DNA of 51,719 bases from Clostridia bacterium (GCA_900767415.1 CAAFYZ010000039.1:1-51719), one strand, 5' to 3'; counted from the first letter of the stretch, positions 1 through 6,756 are shown. Notes: a model not told the origin generated them from the sequence alone. Numbers and translations are program-made.

Positions 1-1
1 G

Positions 2-316
2 CCCGGCTTCGTCTTCTTCTTGAACGACACGTACGCCGACAAGACAACCGTCACCGTCACGGTGAACGGGGTCACGAAGAATTACGAGGTCAGGCACATT
101 GACGTTAACGGAACCGCGAAGTATTGCTTCACCGTCGATAATATCCACATCTCGAATTACAGAAAGGACCTGACGGTAAAACTCGCTGAACAGTCCTTCA
201 CCTACAACTTCGACGTCTACATGACAGGATTTTCGACCGTTCCGGCATACGCGCACGCACTGTATGCGTATTCCCTCGCGGCAGAGGCGTACCTTACCGC
301 GCAGAACAACCACTGA
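2..316 (+). CDS. C-terminal part of an unidentified protein (5' end outside window)
   Basis: The frame is open from the window edge to a TGA at 314-316, so only the last 104 residues are seen. A TTG at 20 is probably an internal leucine, since the upstream codons read P-G-F-V-F-F without a stop. The fragment is rich in Thr, Val, Tyr and Asn and looks like beta-sandwich material. It ends in an alanine/tyrosine-rich stretch (about residues 80-100). No catalytic motif or sorting signal is visible. A 46-residue peptide gene follows 18 nt downstream and probably shares the transcript. I do not recognise the family; an extracytoplasmic protein is a guess from composition only. Confidence 0.55.
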   Translation, partial: PGFVFFLNDTYADKTTVTVTVNGVTKNYEVRHIDVNGTAKYCFTVDNIHISNYRKDLTVKLAEQSFTYNFDVYMTGFSTVPAYAHALYAYSLAAEAYLTAQNNH

Positions 317-334
317 TAGAAAGGGGATAGACAG

Positions 335-475
335 ATGAAACAGTATACCAAAGCGGAACTTGAACTTCTGACCCTGCAGTCGCAGGATGTTCTGACGTCC
401 TCTTCGCCTTTCGGTCAGATGGACGAAGACGGCGGAAGCGACAACACCGGTTTCGGTGGACTTCTCGGCGAATAA
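335..475 (+). CDS. 46-residue peptide, Lys/Glu start and Gly/Asp-rich end
   Basis: An ATG at 335 follows a GGGG-type ribosome binding site (323-326), and a TAA ends the frame at 475. The peptide starts MKQYTKAELELLTLQSQDVL, continues with a Thr-Ser-Ser-Ser stretch, and ends in an acidic, glycine-rich tail (GGSDNTGFGGLLGE). There are no Cys residues and no signal peptide. In the experience of the annotator, short peptides with this plan (a conserved K-Y-x-K-x-E-L head, a hydrophobic-acidic middle, a variable Gly/Ser tail) are common and uncharacterised in gut Clostridia. It sits 18 nt after an unidentified gene, so the two may be cotranscribed. A leader or precursor peptide role is possible but unproven, since no modifying enzyme is in view. 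Below the usual length cut-off of gene callers. Confidence 0.6.
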   Translation: MKQYTKAELELLTLQSQDVLTSSSPFGQMDEDGGSDNTGFGGLLGE

Positions 476-492
476 TTTCCGCTGAATGTCCG

Positions 493-711
493 CGGAGAGC
501 GGGGACGATAGTCCCGATGGCACTGCCTTCGCTCTCCCGGGCAAAAAGTCTTCACCGAACGCCCGCAAAGAGAGAGACGATAGCCCCGTTTACGGCGATT
601 TCGTTCTCCCGGACGGAGTATTTTTGTCGAACGCCCGCAAATAGAGAGACGATAGTCCCGTTTACGGCATTTTCGCTCTCCCTTGCGAATACCTACGCAA
701 AAATCCCCCGC
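493..711 (+). repeat. 72-bp tandem repeat, three degenerate copies
   Basis: The string GACGATAG occurs at 504-511, 576-583 and 648-655, exactly 72 bp apart. Flanking blocks repeat in register: a CCCG-type block after it, a GCTCTCCC/GTTCTCCC block mid-unit, and a CGCCCGCAAA-type block at the unit end. The third unit runs into the hairpin at 699-740. No coding potential is convincing. Confidence 0.8.
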
Positions 712-740
712 AAAGCCGCACGGCTTTGCGGGGGATTTTT
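699..740. terminator. Near-perfect 20-bp hairpin, bidirectional terminator
   Basis: Positions 699-718 are the exact reverse complement of 721-740, leaving a two-base centre (719-720). The arms carry an A-run on the left and T5 on the right, so the hairpin can terminate in either direction. It would serve the transcript of the 46-residue peptide gene after crossing the tandem repeat. Confidence 0.75.
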
Positions 741-864
741 AGCTCTTTTGGTTGCACTTCGCTTGACAATTCACTATATCGGCGATCGACACCGTTCAAT
801 CGCGCCGCGAAAACCATACCGAAATCAATCGTCTTCATAGGTCGTCGGCAACCGGCAAAACGCA

Positions 865-890
865 CGGGTCGTCGGGGCGCCGACCCCTAC
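865..890 (-). repeat. Inverted copy of the palindromic-core repeat
   Basis: This is a copy of the block GTAGGGGTCGGCGCC...GACGACCCG found at 1007, 1251, 1335 and 1420, but in reverse orientation. Its core GTCGGGGCGCCGAC is nearly self-complementary. With the copy at 1007 it could form a long stem. Confidence 0.7.
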
Positions 891-993
891 AAATCATCTG
901 AATCGCCTTTCGCGACGATATGACGATATGTTATATACCTCTTAAACCGCTGTTACGCCTTCTTGTCTCCTTTCCGTCAACAAAAAAAAACCT

Positions 994-1079
994 CGCTCTC
1001 CACCCTGTAGGGGTCGGCGCCCCGACGACCCGCAACGCACCCTCTCCCGCCGACCTCCCGTCAATAATCCAAACCTCCG
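994..1079 (+). repeat. Palindromic-core interspersed repeat, copy 1
   Basis: The unit contains GTAGGGGTCGGCGCC at 1007, then a CCGACGACCCGCAACGC block, then a pyrimidine-rich tail with CCGACCTCC. It matches the three units at 1240-1480 but is separated from them by the MITE-like element. Confidence 0.75.
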
Positions 1080-1087
1080 CTCTCCTT

Positions 1088-1225
1088 TGCCTTCTCCTGT
1101 AGGAGAAGGGGGACCGCGTAGCGGTGAATGAGGAGTAATGCGTTACCTTACAGCAAAACCTCGATCGAAGGAAAAACGCCTCATCCGTCAGCTTCGGCTG
1201 CCACCTTCTCCCACCGGAGAAGGCA
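1088..1225. mobile_element. 138-bp MITE-like element with about 47-bp terminal inverted repeats
   Basis: The left arm (1088-1135) begins TGCCTTCTCCTGTAGGAGAA and ends AATGAGGAG. The right arm (1179-1225) reads as its imperfect reverse complement: CCTCATCC at 1179, ending GGAGAAGGCA at 1225. Each arm also contains its own small hairpin (CCTTCTCC/GGAGAAGG type). About 43 bp of unrelated sequence lies between the arms. There is no transposase. Arms of this design are known as interspersed elements in gut Firmicutes genomes. Target-site duplication is not clear by eye. Confidence 0.6.
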
Positions 1226-1237
1226 TATTTGCACCTT

Positions 1238-1485
1238 CGCTCTCCACCCTGTAGGGGTCGGCGCCCCGACGACCCGCAACGCCCTCTCTCTCGCCGACCT
1301 CCCCTCAACAACCCCACCTTTCGATCCCCGCCTTGTAGGGGTCGGCGCCCCCGACGACCCGCAACGCGCCCTCTCTCTCGCCGACCTCTCGTCTTCATAT
1401 CGACCTCCGCTCCCCACCCGTAGGGGTCGGCGCCCCGACGACCCGCAACGCATCCTCTCCCGCCAACCTTCCCTCAACATACCGA
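1238..1485 (+). repeat. Three palindromic-core repeats with 84-85 bp period
   Basis: The block GTAGGGGTCGGCGCC starts at 1251, 1335 and 1420, giving spacings of 84 and 85 bp. Each is followed by CGACGACCCGCAACGC and a pyrimidine-rich segment containing GCCGACCT or GCCAACCT. Together with 994-1079 this makes four direct copies and one inverted copy. Units lack the short conserved repeat plus unique spacer layout of a CRISPR array. Confidence 0.8.
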
Positions 1486-1510
1486 CGCCCTCTTTCCACT
1501 CTCTGTAACG

Positions 1511-1548
1511 AAAAAAAGCACCGCGCGTCGGCATCGCGCGGTGCTTTT
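1511..1548 (-). terminator. Rho-independent terminator of queT
   Basis: The 14-bp stem 1514-1527/1535-1548 (AAAAGCACCGCGCG and its complement) has a 7-nt loop. On the minus strand it is followed by a run of seven T. It lies 24 bp after the queT stop codon. Confidence 0.85.
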
Positions 1549-1572
1549 GGAATCGAACCGACTCTCTTCGGG

Positions 1573-2070
1573 TCAGTGCTTTTTTTCTTTGAACATCCGA
1601 TCTGCGGTATAATACAGCAATGTGCCGAGTACACCGGCGGCGATGAACTCACCGAGCCCGACGGTCAGGGCAAAATACGGATAAGAGGCAAAGCTTCCTT
1701 CCGCACCCATGGTCAGAATAATGACCGCGGGGACGATCACCATGTTGGCGAGGATCGTCGGAAGGGGAAGGAGCCATTTGAATCTGCAATTTCTTAAAAG
1801 GTAAGCACCAAAGGCACCGATCAGCGTCGCGAGAGAACCGAAGATAATGTCCCAAAGAATGGAACCCGTCAAAAGATTCGCAAGAGCACAGCCGATAAAA
1901 AGTGCCGGGATTGCCTCGGGGAAAAATGCGGGGAGAACACAAAGTGCCTCGGAAATACGAACCTGAATGGCACCGGAAGACAGACCGCAGAGGAAAGAAA
2001 TATAGGTCAGGACGACGTAGAGTGCCGCGATCATAGCACCGCGGGTGAGTTGTTTTGTTTGCAATTTCAT
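1573..2070 (-). CDS. queT: QueT family preQ1 ECF-transporter S-component
   Basis: This is a 165-residue hydrophobic protein with about five to six membrane segments. The family is the substrate-binding S-component of an energy-coupling factor transporter, used to take up queuosine precursors such as preQ1. The N-terminus has the short basic start (KLQTKQLTRGAMIAALYVVL) typical of ECF S-components, followed by conserved GAIQVRISEAL and FFPEAIPALFIGC stretches that match QueT (COG4708) as recalled. No A or T component genes are in the window, so it must share an ECF module encoded elsewhere. The gene is monocistronic with its own terminator. The leader at 2075-2169 is structured and may be a preQ1 riboswitch. 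A queG-like gene at 6882 fits a queuosine-salvage theme. Confidence 0.85.
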   Translation of the reverse strand: MKLQTKQLTRGAMIAALYVVLTYISFLCGLSSGAIQVRISEALCVLPAFFPEAIPALFIGCALANLLTGSILWDIIFGSLATLIGAFGAYLLRNCRFKWLLPLPTILANMVIVPAVIILTMGAEGSFASYPYFALTVGLGEFIAAGVLGTLLYYTADRMFKEKKH

Positions 2071-2074
2071 GTAA

Positions 2075-2140
2075 AATCTCCATAGTTTTGTTTTTTACCC
2101 GACGTTGCGGGGCGGTGAGGATGGTCACGAACTCACCGGA
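2075..2140 (-). promoter_or_regulatory. Structured queT leader, candidate preQ1 riboswitch
   Basis: On the minus strand, a stem 2132-2138/2113-2119 (CGGTGAG with CTCACCG, 12-nt loop) is followed by a small stem 2108-2111/2098-2101. Then comes an A-rich tail containing TAAAAAACAAAACTATGGAG that runs into the GGAG ribosome binding site at 2081-2078. A hairpin followed by an A-rich tail that overlaps the Shine-Dalgarno is the general design of preQ1 riboswitches. The extra stem between them does not fit class I. Class III, reported upstream of queT genes in Clostridia relatives, is a possibility. The assignment rests on the downstream gene and on this general layout. Confidence 0.4.
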
Positions 2141-2141
2141 A

Positions 2142-2169
2142 AAAATATCCCGTCTTGCCGAATGACGGG
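2142..2169 (-). terminator. Terminator-like hairpin upstream of the queT leader stem
   Basis: On the minus strand CCCGTC (2169-2164) pairs with GACGGG (2154-2149), and ATATTTTTT follows. It is T-tailed only in the queT direction and lies before, not after, the candidate aptamer. It could be an attenuator or the end of a short leader RNA. Confidence 0.45.
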
Positions 2170-2243
2170 AGCGGACCACATAATTTTCATGACTTTTCCG
2201 CATCTCTTAAAAAGCGGAGGTGGCAAATTGTCGCCTGTCGCTG

Positions 2244-2249
2244 TATAAT
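2244..2249 (+). promoter_or_regulatory. Putative -10 element for mecA
   Basis: A perfect TATAAT lies 36 bp before the mecA start codon. The -35 is weak (TGGCAA at 2221-2226, 17-nt spacer). A strong ribosome binding site GGAGGGG (2273-2279) follows. Confidence 0.5.
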
Positions 2250-2284
2250 GAGAAGGAGAAGTCGGACGGGACGGAGGGGAAGAG

Positions 2285-2884
2285 ATGGAACTGCTTTTGA
2301 TCAGTGACTCGAAACTGAAAGTCATGCTGAGCGAAGAGGATATGCGACGGTATGATCTGAATGCCGAAACCGTGAATTATGAAAATACCGAGACGCGTCG
2401 CGCGTTCTGGAAAATTCTCGATGAGGCAAAAGAACGCACGGGATTCGACGCGGCGAGCGACAAGGTGCTGATTCAACTGTATCCGTCGCGGGACGGCGGG
2501 TGCGAGTTGTTTGTGACAAAACTCGGACTGATCCCGTCCGTCGCGGAGAAAACCATCGCGAAGTCCAACCGCGTGACAATGCTCGCGGCAAGGCGCGGAG
2601 TCTACCTTTTTTCGTCCCTGTCGGCTCTGATACGGGCTACCCGTGCACTCGCTTCGTCGCTTTCGATACGGGAGAGCGCGGGGTATCTTGTCGAAGGAGA
2701 AAGGTATTGTCTGATCGTCGAAGAGCGCGGAGGAAAAAAAGAAGGAATCGGCGAAGCCGCGCGCCTTTCGGAATTCGGAGAACCGCTTCCCGCCGTGCTC
2801 ACCGACTACATACGGGAGCACGGCGTCTGTCTTGCCGAGAAGGATGCGATCACCCGCTTTTGCGAGTTGTACGCGGGGGAGTGA
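2285..2884 (+). CDS. mecA: MecA/NegA-family adaptor protein
   Basis: MecA adaptors deliver substrates to the Clp unfoldase ClpC and stimulate its assembly, in the cytoplasm. The 199-residue length is typical. The N-terminal domain (about residues 1-80) has the family pattern: a short beta-hairpin start, the segment DLNAETVNYENTETRRAFW, then a helix and a strand with the CELFVTKLGL end. This N-domain binds substrate in known MecA proteins. The C-terminal half (about 105-199) would bind the ATPase. The start ATG has a strong ribosome binding site and a consensus -10 upstream. The likely partner, a ClpE-like ATPase, is at 32534. The TGA stop directly abuts the stop codon of the convergent rpiB. 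Confidence 0.82.
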   Translation: MELLLISDSKLKVMLSEEDMRRYDLNAETVNYENTETRRAFWKILDEAKERTGFDAASDKVLIQLYPSRDGGCELFVTKLGLIPSVAEKTIAKSNRVTMLAARRGVYLFSSLSALIRATRALASSLSIRESAGYLVEGERYCLIVEERGGKKEGIGEAARLSEFGEPLPAVLTDYIREHGVCLAEKDAITRFCELYAGE

Positions 2885-3343
2885 TTATTTCTGCTTCTTT
2901 TCGATCTCGTCCATCATGGCGACGCGGATCGCGTGCCTGCCGCCCTCATATTCATTTTCAAGGAAGGCGTCGAGAATATCCGTTGCAAGGCAGGAGCCGA
3001 TCACGCGTGCTCCGAGACAGAGGACGTTCGCATCGTTGTGGCGGCGGGTCATTTTAGCCGAATAGGTATCTCCGCACACGGCGGCGCGCACACCGTTGAA
3101 CTTGTTGGCGCACATCGACATACCGATGCCCGTCCCGCAGATGAGAATACCGAAGACGGTATCGGGTGCTTTCTGCACCTCTTTTGCGACCGCGGAGGCG
3201 AAGACGGGATAATGACAGGAGGCGTCGGAATCGGTGCCGCAATCGGTAACGTCGTATCCGAGCGAGAGAAGATGTTCTTTCAGTTCCTCCTTGAGATGAT
3301 AGCCGGCGCTGTCTGCACCGATGAAAATTTTACGTTTTTCCAT
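2885..3343 (-). CDS. rpiB: Ribose-5-phosphate isomerase B
   Basis: RpiB interconverts ribulose-5-phosphate and ribose-5-phosphate in the pentose phosphate pathway. The 152-residue length is standard. The catalytic cysteine lies in LICGTGIGMSM (Cys69) and the phosphate/proton-transfer region RRHNDANVLCLGARVIG is intact. One oddity is that the N-terminal motif reads GADSAG (10-14), where most family members have DHAG or DHGG, so a usually conserved His is Ser. It is the last gene of the minus-strand run plsY-methyltransferase-tsaE-tsaB-rpiB, 98 nt after tsaB. Its stop codon touches that of mecA with no room for an intergenic terminator. Confidence 0.9.
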   Translation of the reverse strand: MEKRKIFIGADSAGYHLKEELKEHLLSLGYDVTDCGTDSDASCHYPVFASAVAKEVQKAPDTVFGILICGTGIGMSMCANKFNGVRAAVCGDTYSAKMTRRHNDANVLCLGARVIGSCLATDILDAFLENEYEGGRHAIRVAMMDEIEKKQK

Positions 3344-3441
3344 GAGTTGCCTTTCTGTTTTTTATGTTATAGAATGGGGTTTGCGTGCGATGGTTCGGTG
3401 CCGTATCGGACGGCGCATTTTCGGGACGGTCGGCGCGCGGA

Positions 3442-4152
3442 TCAGCCGTCGCTCTTACCCTCTTTGGCGAGGCGTTCGCGCTCTGCCTGCGGGAGACGGA
3501 GATAGGTCGGGCGGAGTGCCTCGTCGCTTACCCACTCGCCCGCGAGATATTTGCGATAGGCGACCCTGCCGACCGATACCGCATTTTCCTGCATGAGGAT
3601 CGTCGGCGGTTCGATACAGGGGATTTTCGCGGCGCGAAAAGCACGGAGCAGGAGCGGCGCACCGTCTCCGACGGGGATCACGGGTTCTTTCGTATCACGG
3701 AATTCTTCGGTCAGGGCATCGACGGAAACGGCGCGGTCGGGGGTGAGACGGACGGGGAGATTCCCCTCGGAGCGGAAGGTCGCGGTGTAGACCTGCGATC
3801 TGCGCGCATCCATGGCAGGGAGAAGGATTCCGGGCAGAGTGGCGACGTTTTCCGCCAGTGCCTCCGGCGCGGAGACGGGGACGCAGGGGATATTCTTTCC
3901 GAAGGCAAGTCCTTTGACCAGGGCGGCACCGATCCGCACACCGGTAAAAGAGCCGGGACCCGCCGACACGGCGAACAGTCCGATATCGGAAAAGGAAAGA
4001 GACAGAGAAGAGAGGATATGCTCCGCCATCGGCAGGAGCAGTTCGCTCTGTGTCAGTCCCGCGTCGATCTGATACGAGGCGACGGGACGGTCGTTTTCGA
4101 GAAGGGCGACAGCGGCAATCTTTGCCGTGCTGTCAAATGTGAGAATATACAT
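3442..4152 (-). CDS. tsaB: tRNA t6A biosynthesis protein TsaB
   Basis: TsaB is an ASKHA-fold protein that partners TsaD and TsaE to add threonylcarbamoyl to A37 of ANN-decoding tRNAs. The 236-residue sequence has the expected start (ILTFDSTAKIAAVALLEN), the signature SAGPGSFTGVRIG (about residues 64-76) and the DARRSQVY motif (about 117-124). The gene follows tsaE by 54 nt, which is the common bacterial pairing. The usual downstream rimI and tsaD are absent here; rpiB follows instead. A TsaD-family paralogue is encoded at 19905. Confidence 0.93.
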   Translation of the reverse strand: MYILTFDSTAKIAAVALLENDRPVASYQIDAGLTQSELLLPMAEHILSSLSLSFSDIGLFAVSAGPGSFTGVRIGAALVKGLAFGKNIPCVPVSAPEALAENVATLPGILLPAMDARRSQVYTATFRSEGNLPVRLTPDRAVSVDALTEEFRDTKEPVIPVGDGAPLLLRAFRAAKIPCIEPPTILMQENAVSVGRVAYRKYLAGEWVSDEALRPTYLRLPQAERERLAKEGKSDG

Positions 4153-4206
4153 AAAAATCTCCGTTATGCCGTCGGTGCGGCGATAAATTTGGCAAGAGGG
4201 AAGAGG

Positions 4207-4677
4207 TTATGTTTTTGCCTTTTGGAATCGCTCTGCGAGCGCGTCCGGCAGTGCGAGGGTAATCTCACGACCCGTGTCAGTGTCGGTGCGACGGATCGTG
4301 ACGGTAATGCGATCGGCGGGGAGCAGATCTTTTGCCCGTTCCGACCATTCCGCGAGCAGATACCCCTCTTTTGCGAGATATTCTTCGTATCCGACGGAGA
4401 GAAGATCGTCTTCGTCCGCGAGACGGTACATATCGAAGTGATAGACGGGGCGCATTCCGCCCGTATATTCGTTGACGACGGTATAGGTGGGACTCTTGAC
4501 GGAGAAGATACCGAGCGCACGGCAAAAGCCGCGGGTAAAGGCGGTCTTGCCGACCCCCATCTCACCGTCAAGGGCGATCATCGCCTGCGTCGTCCCAAAG
4601 TCCAGAAGAGCCGCGGCGAGCGTCTCTCCGACTTTTTCCGTCATTTCCGTCGAGGTTGTTAAAAGCGTTACGGTCAT
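4207..4677 (-). CDS. tsaE: tRNA t6A biosynthesis ATPase TsaE
   Basis: TsaE is the small P-loop ATPase of the t6A37 pathway. The 156 residues contain the Walker A GEMGVGKTAFTRGF (about 40-53), the conserved YHFDMYRLAD segment (about 79-88) and the EWSERA motif (about 110-115). An AGAGGAAAT ribosome binding site precedes the ATG. It lies 26 nt after the methyltransferase gene and upstream of tsaB, so it is probably translated from the plsY operon message. Confidence 0.95.
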   Translation of the reverse strand: MTVTLLTTSTEMTEKVGETLAAALLDFGTTQAMIALDGEMGVGKTAFTRGFCRALGIFSVKSPTYTVVNEYTGGMRPVYHFDMYRLADEDDLLSVGYEEYLAKEGYLLAEWSERAKDLLPADRITVTIRRTDTDTGREITLALPDALAERFQKAKT

Positions 4678-4703
4678 ATTTCCTCTTAAATCATAAGAAT
4701 AGT

Positions 4704-5870
4704 TTACAAAATGCCGCGAAGATACTCGTCTTTTTCGTCTCCGAGCAAGAAGTCAAGCAACTCTTCGTATCGTTTCTGCGCCTCGGGATTTTGTTCGGAA
4801 CGAAGCACGGCGCGTAGCAGCGTATTCTTCGGGGTGTCCTCGGGATCGGTGAGTTCCGCCGCCGAGACACGGTATCCTTCCGCTTCCAGCTTGGCAAGGC
4901 GGAGTGCGTCGGTCAGCACTTCGGAGAGCTTGTTTTTGAGGTGCGGGAATCGGGTGACAAAGGAGAGCGCGGGTGCCTGAAGATGCGACGCGAGTGCACG
5001 GTGGCAGCAGGGCGTCGACAGGATCACCGTCGCGCGCAGACGCGCCGCCGTATCGAGGACGATATCGGTTGCGACGTCACAGGCGTGCAGAGAGATGACG
5101 AGATCGACGCGCCCTTTCGGCAGGTCGCGGATATCCCCGACGAGAAAGCGCATTCCGGTAAAAGAAAGTGCCGCGGCACACCGCTCGCAATAAGCGATGA
5201 CGTCGCGTTTTCTGTCCATGGCGAGCATATCGACCGTGCGACCTTTCCGTTCGGTCAGATAGGCGTATACGGCAAAAGAGAGATAACTCTTCCCGCAACA
5301 CAGGTCATAGACCGTGAGCGTACCCTCTTTCGGAAGTTTCGGATAGATCACTTCGATCTGCTCGAGAAAGCGGGAGATCTGACGGAACTTGCCCTGCATT
5401 TTATCATGGACACGCCCGTTTTTGTCACTGATACCGAGAGCGAAAAGATAGGGCTCGCTCCCGTCGATCAGATAGTTTTTCTTTTTGTCGAGAGATTCCA
5501 CGGCACTGACAAAAGACGGTGTCTCGCCCGAAAGACGGCGAAGGAGCTTGTCCCCGCCGAGAACGGTGACGGCACCGTCCCGCCCGCGTTTATATTCCGC
5601 ATCGCCGAGAGGTGTCAGAAGATTGCACTGACGGTAAAGGGAGAGCAGAGAACGGATCTCTGCTTCGATGGCGTCTTCCCGTATGTTCCGTTGCGCGACG
5701 GTGTCGCCGGGGAGAGTCTCTTCGAGCGCGAGGACACGCTTGCCGCGATGAGAGCAGAGTCTGCCCGACACCTTCGTGATTTCCCCCTCCGTCGGACGGG
5801 AGAAGACGAGACGGCGAAGTGCCTCTTTACGAAACGCCGTCAGGACAAGTTCGGGAAAATCAATGTTCAT
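4704..5870 (-). CDS. Class I SAM-dependent methyltransferase (Methyltransf_32-like)
   Basis: This 388-residue protein has an N-terminal segment (1-160) of unclear role and a Rossmann methyltransferase domain from about 180. The SAM-binding motif reads DLCCGKSYL at 189-197, and HACDVATD and STPCCHR stretches follow. This pattern matches the Methyltransf_32 group (TRM13/METTL25-like in eukaryotes) as recalled; the bacterial substrate is unknown, RNA being a guess. An in-frame open region extends upstream to 5978, but the ATG at 5870 is preferred. There the protein begins MNIDFPELVL and overlaps the plsY stop by 11 nt, consistent with translational coupling. The extension would be embedded in plsY. 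Confidence 0.75.
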   Translation of the reverse strand: MNIDFPELVLTAFRKEALRRLVFSRPTEGEITKVSGRLCSHRGKRVLALEETLPGDTVAQRNIREDAIEAEIRSLLSLYRQCNLLTPLGDAEYKRGRDGAVTVLGGDKLLRRLSGETPSFVSAVESLDKKKNYLIDGSEPYLFALGISDKNGRVHDKMQGKFRQISRFLEQIEVIYPKLPKEGTLTVYDLCCGKSYLSFAVYAYLTERKGRTVDMLAMDRKRDVIAYCERCAAALSFTGMRFLVGDIRDLPKGRVDLVISLHACDVATDIVLDTAARLRATVILSTPCCHRALASHLQAPALSFVTRFPHLKNKLSEVLTDALRLAKLEAEGYRVSAAELTDPEDTPKNTLLRAVLRSEQNPEAQKRYEELLDFLLGDEKDEYLRGIL

Positions 5871-6639
5871 CGTCGCTTGTTTCGTCCTCTTCGCTCTCTT
5901 TCTTTTTACCGAAACTGAATTTCCGTTCGGTGCGGTCGGAGATGCGTTGGAGATTGCCGCGGTGCGCATAGACAACAAGACACGCGATCAGGATCGACGT
6001 GAGAGCGATCAGCCCGGGGATGGGCGCACCGGAAAACATGACTTTGAACGTGCCGTAGACGGCGATGGGGTACATGACTGCCGCGCTGACCGAGGCGAGG
6101 GAGACGTATTTGCTGAGCGCGAGCACCCCTGCGAACAGGAGGAAGATGATGACGAAGGGGATCGGCGTGAGGATCAGTGCCATCGTCGCCGTGACAAGAA
6201 CGCCCTTGCCGCCCTTCAGTTTATAATAGGCGGGATAGATGTGTCCGACGACGGCGAACAGCCCGGCAATATACGGGGCTTCTCCGGTCGCGATCCCCCC
6301 GACATAGCCGAAGCCGAAGCAGAGACCGCCGACAAAGACTGCGAGAGCCGTCTTGAGCGTGTCCCCCGCCAGGGTAAGAAAAGCGGATTTTTTACCGTAG
6401 GTGCGCAGGACGTTCGTCATACCCGCATTCCCGCTGCCGTGATTGCGGATATCGTCGTGATGAAGCAGATGGGAGAAGATGATCGAGGGGTTGATACTGC
6501 CGAGCAGGTATCCCGAGCCGATCGTAACGAGAAGAAGGGCGAAGAAGATGATATAATAAGGGACAGGTCGTGCGGTGCTGTCGATCTGCCAAAGATTCAG
6601 AAAATAAGTAAAGAGGCCGCCGGCATTCAGAGAAAACAT
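5860..6639 (-). CDS. plsY: Glycerol-3-phosphate acyltransferase PlsY
   Basis: PlsY transfers an acyl group from acyl-phosphate to glycerol-3-phosphate, the first step of phosphatidic acid synthesis, in the membrane. Signature motifs are present: GSINPS (about 47-52), HGSGNAGMTN (about 67-76) and KGGKGV (about 141-146), and there are seven or so membrane segments. At 259 residues it is longer than the usual roughly 200. The first 36 residues are an N-terminal extension and the tail is acidic (KKKESEEDETSDDEH). It is first in the minus-strand operon and reads from the promoter at 6720-6748. AAAGGAT is the likely ribosome binding site. Confidence 0.92.
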   Translation of the reverse strand: MFSLNAGGLFTYFLNLWQIDSTARPVPYYIIFFALLLVTIGSGYLLGSINPSIIFSHLLHHDDIRNHGSGNAGMTNVLRTYGKKSAFLTLAGDTLKTALAVFVGGLCFGFGYVGGIATGEAPYIAGLFAVVGHIYPAYYKLKGGKGVLVTATMALILTPIPFVIIFLLFAGVLALSKYVSLASVSAAVMYPIAVYGTFKVMFSGAPIPGLIALTSILIACLVVYAHRGNLQRISDRTERKFSFGKKKESEEDETSDDEH

Positions 6640-6719
6640 AGTACTATCCTTTCGGGGGTGGGTATTTTTCGGTCGGACAAGTCGAAGGGAAAAACCTGCG
6701 GAAAAGTCCTGTACCCTAA

Positions 6720-6748
6720 ATTATACACGCCTCGCACGCGAAAGTCAA
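6720..6748 (-). promoter_or_regulatory. SigA-type promoter of the plsY operon
   Basis: On the minus strand TTGACT (6748-6743), a 17-nt spacer and TATAAT (6725-6720) precede plsY by about 80 bp. It is back to back with the queG-like promoter. Confidence 0.85.
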
Positions 6749-6756
6749 GAAATATC

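Noticed and set aside
517..840. Possible 107-residue reading frame through the 72-bp repeats
   Set aside because: It lacks a ribosome binding site and encodes a repeat-derived Arg/Ser/Thr-rich product. The region also contains the hairpin terminator.
1103..1126. T-box-like string (GGGGGACCGCG) in the left arm of the repeat element
   Set aside because: It is part of a MITE-like arm repeated as an inverted copy at 1179-1225, with no amino-acid gene downstream on that strand and no specifier stem.
994..1485. Possible CRISPR array
   Set aside because: The repeated block plus tail recurs as near-identical 84-bp units, not as short repeats with unique spacers, and one copy is inverted. No cas genes are present.
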